This document shows, piece after piece, positions 5,478-8,513 of a stretch of 8,513 nucleotides of DNA (position 1 is its first letter; each line of letters starts with the position of its first letter). The notes under the pieces are model-generated. The model was not told where the DNA came from, ran no database searches, and saw nothing but the letters and a program-made list of their open reading frames with translations. A program made the position numbers and the translations under genes. The stretch is from an uncultured Clostridia bacterium (lineage in GTDB: Bacteria; Bacillota; Clostridia; Christensenellales; Borkfalkiaceae): assembly GCA_934273135.1 (NCBI GenBank), contig CAKQSU010000035.1, positions 1 through 8,513 on the forward strand. The letters are read 5' to 3'.

Positions 5478-7341
5478 TCGCTCATAAAAATTTTCTTGGG
5501 CAAGACGCTCGGATCACCCCCGCGCGTGCGGGGAATAGTAGTCGGTGTCGGCATACAGACAATCTCGGATGGGATCACCCCCGCGCGTGCGGGGAATAGT
5601 CCCCGATGGCATCGTTCGGCTGGCAAGCGCAAAGATCACCCCCGCGCGTGCGGGGAATAGTGCCGGGGCGCTGTTCCGGACTACGTCCGGCAGTAATCAC
5701 CCCCGCGCGTGCGGGGAATAGTGACTTTTGCCACGCGGGCAGCGCCCTCCGATAGGATCACCCCCGCGCGTGCGGGGAATAGCATCCTGTGGTGGGGGCC
5801 GTCCGGAGTGGCACAGGATCACCCCCGCGCGTGCGGGGAATAGAGCGTGTGACTGTAGATAAGCAGACCGAGCAGAGGATCACCCCCGCGCGTGCGGGGA
5901 ATAGAGGCGTAGGCATAAGAGCAGCGCAGCAGCACTGGGATCACCCCCGCGCGTGCGGGGAATAGATATGTAATCATCTGATTACCTCCTTTATATCGGG
6001 ATCACCCCCGCGCGTGCGGGGAATAGATTTTCGGAGGTGGTTCTCTGTGAGTATGCAAGGGATCACCCCCGCGCGTGCGGGGAATAGCGGTTCTTCCTGT
6101 TTGCCTTTGCCGTCGTGCGGGGATCACCCCCGCGCGTGCGGGGAATAGCCGAGCCGGAAAACGTGGAGCTGGGGCCATATAGGATCACCCCCGCGCGTGC
6201 GGGGAATAGCCACCGTTGTGGAACCACGCGCAATCCTGAGCGGGATCACCCCCGCGCGTGCGGGGAATAGGGAGCAGCTTGCCGAAGCGGTACATATCGA
6301 CAAGGATCACCCCCGCGCGTGCGGGGAATAGACCGGGCCGTGCGGCCCGGTTCCTCCGTTTCTGGGATCACCCCCGCGCGTGCGGGGAATAGAAAAGTTC
6401 TCGATTTTCGAGAAAAAGTTGATGAGGATCACCCCCGCGCGTGCGGGGAATAGCCTTGGCGGTGAAGGTATCAAGAGCGGTAACGGGGATCACCCCCGCG
6501 CGTGCGGGGAATAGAAGAGTTACAGCAAGAGATTTTTCAAGGGCAAAGGATCACCCCCGCGCGTGCGGGGAATAGGCTGGATCAGGTCATGGATCTCGTC
6601 GATAGTCAGGATCACCCCCGCGCGTGCGGGGAATAGTGGTGATCTTGTTCCTTTTATCATTGAGGATTGGGATCACCCCCGCGCGTGCGGGGAATAGATA
6701 TCGAAGCTAGGAACAGGAGCATAAACGTAGGGATCACCCCCGCGCGTGCGGGGAATAGTTCCCGTGGCTGCGCTGCTATAGGCTGACCATAGGATCACCC
6801 CCGCGCGTGCGGGGAATAGTTGTTGTTCCAGATTATCACAGACGTGTCGCGGGTATCACCCCCGCGCGTGCGGGGAATAGGCCGAAACGGCAGCACCACC
6901 GGAAAAACCGACGGGATCACCCCCGCGCGTGCGGGGAATAGCCCGCACGTGATCCGCTGGAAAAACAACGGTTTGGATCACCCCCGCGCGTGCGGGGAAT
7001 AGTCCGGTGCGTCCGCCGTAACGGTCACAACGGTGGGATCACCCCCGCGTGTGCGGGGAATAGAGCCGGGCGGAGGTGTCCAAGAACCAAGACCGTCAAT
7101 CACCCCCGCGTGTGCGGGGAATAGAGATACATGGTCTGGGAAAACGTCCCCGGAGCAGGATCACCCCCGCGCGTGCGGGGAATAGTTGGTAATGCGGATG
7201 ATGCCTTTCTGCGGCATAGGATCACCCCCGCGCGTGCGGGGAATAGCTCGACACCATCACGGCCAAAGACGGCCGCGTGGGATCACCCCCGCGCGTGCGG
7301 GGAATAGGCTATCGGTCGTTTTATCACGTCTTTTCCCGAGA

Positions 7342-7431
7342 GATCACCCCCCGCGCGTGCAGGAAGCAGCTCCTCGTCCTCGACTTCAACGTCCGGCTCG
7401 GACGATCACCCCCCGCGCGTGCAGGAAGCAG
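7342..7431 (-). repeat. Two identical variant repeats at the right end of array A
   Basis: The copies at 7342-7369 and 7404-7431 carry the same changes: one extra C in the C-run, and GGGGAATAG changed to AGGAAGCAG. In crRNA sense the stem strand CCCCGC becomes TCCTGC, so every pair is kept, two of them as G-U wobbles. Identical changes in both copies mean one was duplicated from the other, as happens at the leader-proximal repeat during spacer acquisition. Confidence 0.85.
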
Positions 7432-7457
7432 CACGATACTCTTCGACAGCAAAACAG

Positions 7458-7538
7458 CTTTGCGCCGGATACATCGACACGACAAAAAACACCTGTCCAT
7501 ACCCCTAGACCTGCGAACCGTCGATCCCTCTTTGCGCC
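7458..7538. repeat. 9-bp direct repeat in the leader
   Basis: CTTTGCGCC occurs at 7458-7466 and 7530-7538, 72 bp apart, between the promoter and the first repeat of array A. CRISPR leaders often hold upstream recognition motifs for spacer integration, so this pair is a candidate, but nine bases can recur by chance. Confidence 0.4.
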
Positions 7539-7549
7539 ACGAACCACCT

Positions 7550-7632
7550 TCAAGTGGCCCGATCTGCCAAATGATCGTTTCCAGTATAACACACCAGAAA
7601 AATCATGACAAGACAGGAAAAAGGCCACTTGA
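7550..7632. repeat. 10-bp inverted repeat flanking the leader promoter
   Basis: TCAAGTGGCC (7550-7559) is the exact inverse of GGCCACTTGA (7623-7632). The arms lie on both sides of the promoter, 63 bp apart. This could be a regulator's paired operators or an architectural site, and the right arm also belongs to the terminator-like hairpin. Confidence 0.6.
7583..7611 (-). promoter_or_regulatory. Probable promoter driving array A
   Basis: On the minus strand TTGTCA (7611-7606), a 17-bp spacer and TATACT (7588-7583) form a near-consensus sigma-A promoter. Transcription would start near 7576 and reach the first repeat of array A about 145 bases later. The ten-base arms of an inverted repeat lie on either side of it. 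Confidence 0.75.
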
Positions 7633-7641
7633 TTTTTGGCC
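7618..7641 (-). terminator. Possible weak terminator of array B
   Basis: On the minus strand GGCCA (7641-7637) and TGGCC (7627-7623) form a five-base stem with a nine-base loop, followed directly by TTTTT (7622-7618). It sits right after the last repeat of array B in the transcribed direction. The stem is short, so termination may be partial. Confidence 0.45.
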
Positions 7642-7643
7642 CA

Positions 7644-8513
7644 TGTTACCCCCCGCGCGTGCGGGGAATAGTGTGCGCCATCTTGAACGGACTGGTCAAG
7701 GCTGGGATCACCCCCGCGCGTGCGGGGAATAGTGATGGTTTTGACTTGCAAAAGCTTTTTCAGGAGGATCACCCCCGCGCGTGCGGGGAATAGCTCGCCG
7801 TCGAATTTCAGATTGTGAAAATACAGGGATCACCCCCGCGCGTGCGGGGAATAGTCCGTTTGCTTGTTAATGATATAAAGGAGGTTAGGATCACCCCCGC
7901 GCGTGCGGGGAATAGGATCTCCGTCGTGGGCATGTGATCACCTCTTTGGGATCACCCCCGCGCGTGCGGGGAATAGACTTAGAAGCGGTTGAACTCAGGG
8001 CTAGCAATAGGATCACCCCCGCGCGTGCGGGGAATAGCGACGGACGGAGACGATCGGGAGCCGGTGTACAGGATCACCCCCGCGCGTGCGGGGAATAGGG
8101 CACAAAGAAGTAGAAAACATCCAAGTATGCAGGATCACCCCCGCGCGTGCGGGGAATAGGACGCAGAGCTGAGGCCGCCGGAGATGTTCGAGGGATCACC
8201 CCCGCGCGTGCGGGGAATAGGGTATCCGTGGGGCTGGTTATTGCGTGGTTTGGGGATCACCCCCGCGCGTGCGGGGAATAGTTCTGCGCTTTCTTTGGCT
8301 GTTTCTGCGCTCAAGGATCACCCCCGCGCGTGCGGGGAATAGGCTGTGCTGACCCTTTGCCGGCCGGAACCGCCGTGGATCACCCCCGCGCGTGCGGGGA
8401 ATAGGCATAGACCTTCGTGCCGGTGAAGGAGTAGCCAGGATCACCCCCGCGCGTGCGGGGAATAGAGCTCGTACTGCAGCACCACATTGTCCGATAAAGG
8501 ATCACCCCCGCGC
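7644..8513 (-). CRISPR. Type I-E CRISPR array B (15 repeats seen, runs off the right edge)
   Basis: It uses the same 28-bp repeat and 61-bp period as array A. Repeats end at 7671, 7732, 7793 and so on to 8342, then at 8404 and 8465, and a fifteenth starts at 8499 and is cut by the window edge. The leftmost repeat (7644-7671) has TGTTAC in place of GGATCA and so looks like a leader-distal terminal repeat, while all others start GGATCA. The leader and any cas operon should lie to the right of the window. All spacers are 33 bp except one of 34 bp (8343-8376). Several spacers read as phage coding sequence or phage translation starts. Confidence 0.97.

Larger units (their letters stand above)
5388..7431 (-). 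CRISPR. Type I-E CRISPR array A (34 repeats)
   Basis: The 28-bp repeat begins GGATCA and ends GGGGAATAG on the plus strand, with a stem of CCCCGC and GCGGGG around a four-base loop. Spacers are 33 bp (34 in three places) and the period is 61 bp. Repeats end at 5415, 5477, 5538 and then every 61 bp to 7307, then at 7369 and 7431. In the sense used by type I-E systems the repeat reads CTATT-stem-GTGATCC, so Cas6e cleavage would leave a GUGAUCC-type 5' handle and transcription should be on the minus strand. That makes 5388 the leader-distal end, and its first two repeats are degenerate (GGGCGG for GGATCA), as expected of trailer ends. Variants at the start also occur in the repeats ending at 5660 (AGATCA), 5721 (TAATCA), 6880 (GTATCA) and 7124 (CAATCA). 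The repeats ending at 7063 and 7124 carry a loop change (GCGTG). The two rightmost are strongly altered. No cas gene is in the window. Confidence 0.98.
7432..7643 (-). promoter_or_regulatory. Repeat-free inter-array segment, probable leader of array A
   Basis: These 212 bp contain no repeat copy, not even a decayed one at the expected 61-bp positions. Read on the minus strand the segment holds, in order, a terminator-like hairpin, a promoter, one arm of a 10-bp inverted repeat and two copies of a 9-bp motif before the first repeat of array A. That layout fits a CRISPR leader. The reading frames crossing it (for example 7186-7608 plus and 7772-7386 minus) are dominated by repeat translation and are not genes. 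Confidence 0.65.

Noticed and set aside
5294..5632. Minus-strand frame with PRTRGGDP and FPARAGVI repeats running into the flavoprotein start
   Set aside because: It is repeat translation plus an out-of-frame overlap with the PNPOx-family gene.
6853..7124. Variable first bases of some repeats as a PAM-derived repeat base
   Set aside because: Changes also reach the second base (TA, GT, CA) and are rare, so ordinary mutation explains them as well as spacer-derived bases would.
7386..7772. A 128-codon minus-strand frame spanning the inter-array segment
   Set aside because: Both ends are repeat translation (PRTRGGDP, LHARGV), there is no ribosome binding site, and the middle is the candidate leader with a promoter inside it.
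6820..7793. Plus-strand frames over the array (6820-7002, 7186-7608, 7277-7732, 7605-7793)
   Set aside because: They consist of recurring SPPRVRGI, ITPARAG and DHPRACGE, which is the CRISPR repeat translated in its three frames. They have no ribosome binding sites.
8238..8444. Minus-strand frame with IPRTRGGDP repeats
   Set aside because: It is translation of array B repeats and spacers only.

Overview
The window joins three kinds of DNA, and every gene in it is on the minus strand. Gut-type Clostridia (Firmicutes; an Oscillospiraceae-like host is my guess) are suggested by several things: the accessory genes belong to families typical of Clostridial integrative and conjugative elements (a DUF4314 protein, an Api92/YubB-like protein, a D12-class adenine methylase), ribosome binding sites are strong AGGAGG types, there is a Firmicutes-style tmRNA, and GC content is moderately high. 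The species cannot be named from this sequence.

Positions 1-3978 hold a tightly packed accessory operon read right to left. Its order is a Cys-rich protein (3978-3289), an uncharacterised acidic protein (3296-2439), DUF4314 (2423-2145), an Api92-like protein with a polyvalent-protein-type tail (2132-1083), DNA adenine methylase (951-100) and the start of one more gene running off the left edge. These genes probably help an integrated conjugative element move and survive restriction. Upstream of the first gene are two perfect hairpins with T-runs (4081-4054 and 4040-4009). They could stop read-through from the chromosome or act as an attenuator.

Positions 4186-4635 hold the ssrA (tmRNA) unit: a consensus sigma-A promoter with TTGACA, 17 bp and TATAAT, a 349-nt tmRNA encoding a tag ending VALAA, and a terminator. 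The element-type genes start just past the tmRNA 3' end, a well-known integration hotspot. Positions 4686-5333 encode a chromosomal-type flavin/pyridoxamine-5'-phosphate-oxidase-family protein (NimA-like).

From 5388 to the right edge there is a large type I-E CRISPR locus with 28-bp repeats, mostly 33-bp spacers and a 61-bp period. I count 48 full repeats plus one cut by the window edge. It is two arrays rather than one. Array A has 34 repeats (5388-7431) and array B has 15 or more (7644 to beyond 8513). A 212-bp repeat-free segment separates them and carries, on the minus strand, a terminator-like hairpin, a good promoter (TTGTCA, 17 bp, TATACT) and paired repeats. The I-E repeat orientation, degenerate repeats at the left end of each array and the position of this promoter all point to minus-strand transcription. 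The segment would then be the end of array B followed by the leader of array A. No cas genes are in the window; array B's leader and probably cas lie further right.

Several spacers translate into recognisable phage protein motifs. One carries the YxDTD polymerase motif and another the HNLKFDG exonuclease motif of phi29-like family-B DNA polymerases, and they sit in different arrays. Another encodes the W-ENV-PGA motif of cytosine-5 methyltransferases. Several cover ribosome-binding sites and start codons. The many short reading frames over the array, with recurring PRTRGGDP, SPPRVRGI or DHPRACGE, are translations of the repeat and not genes.
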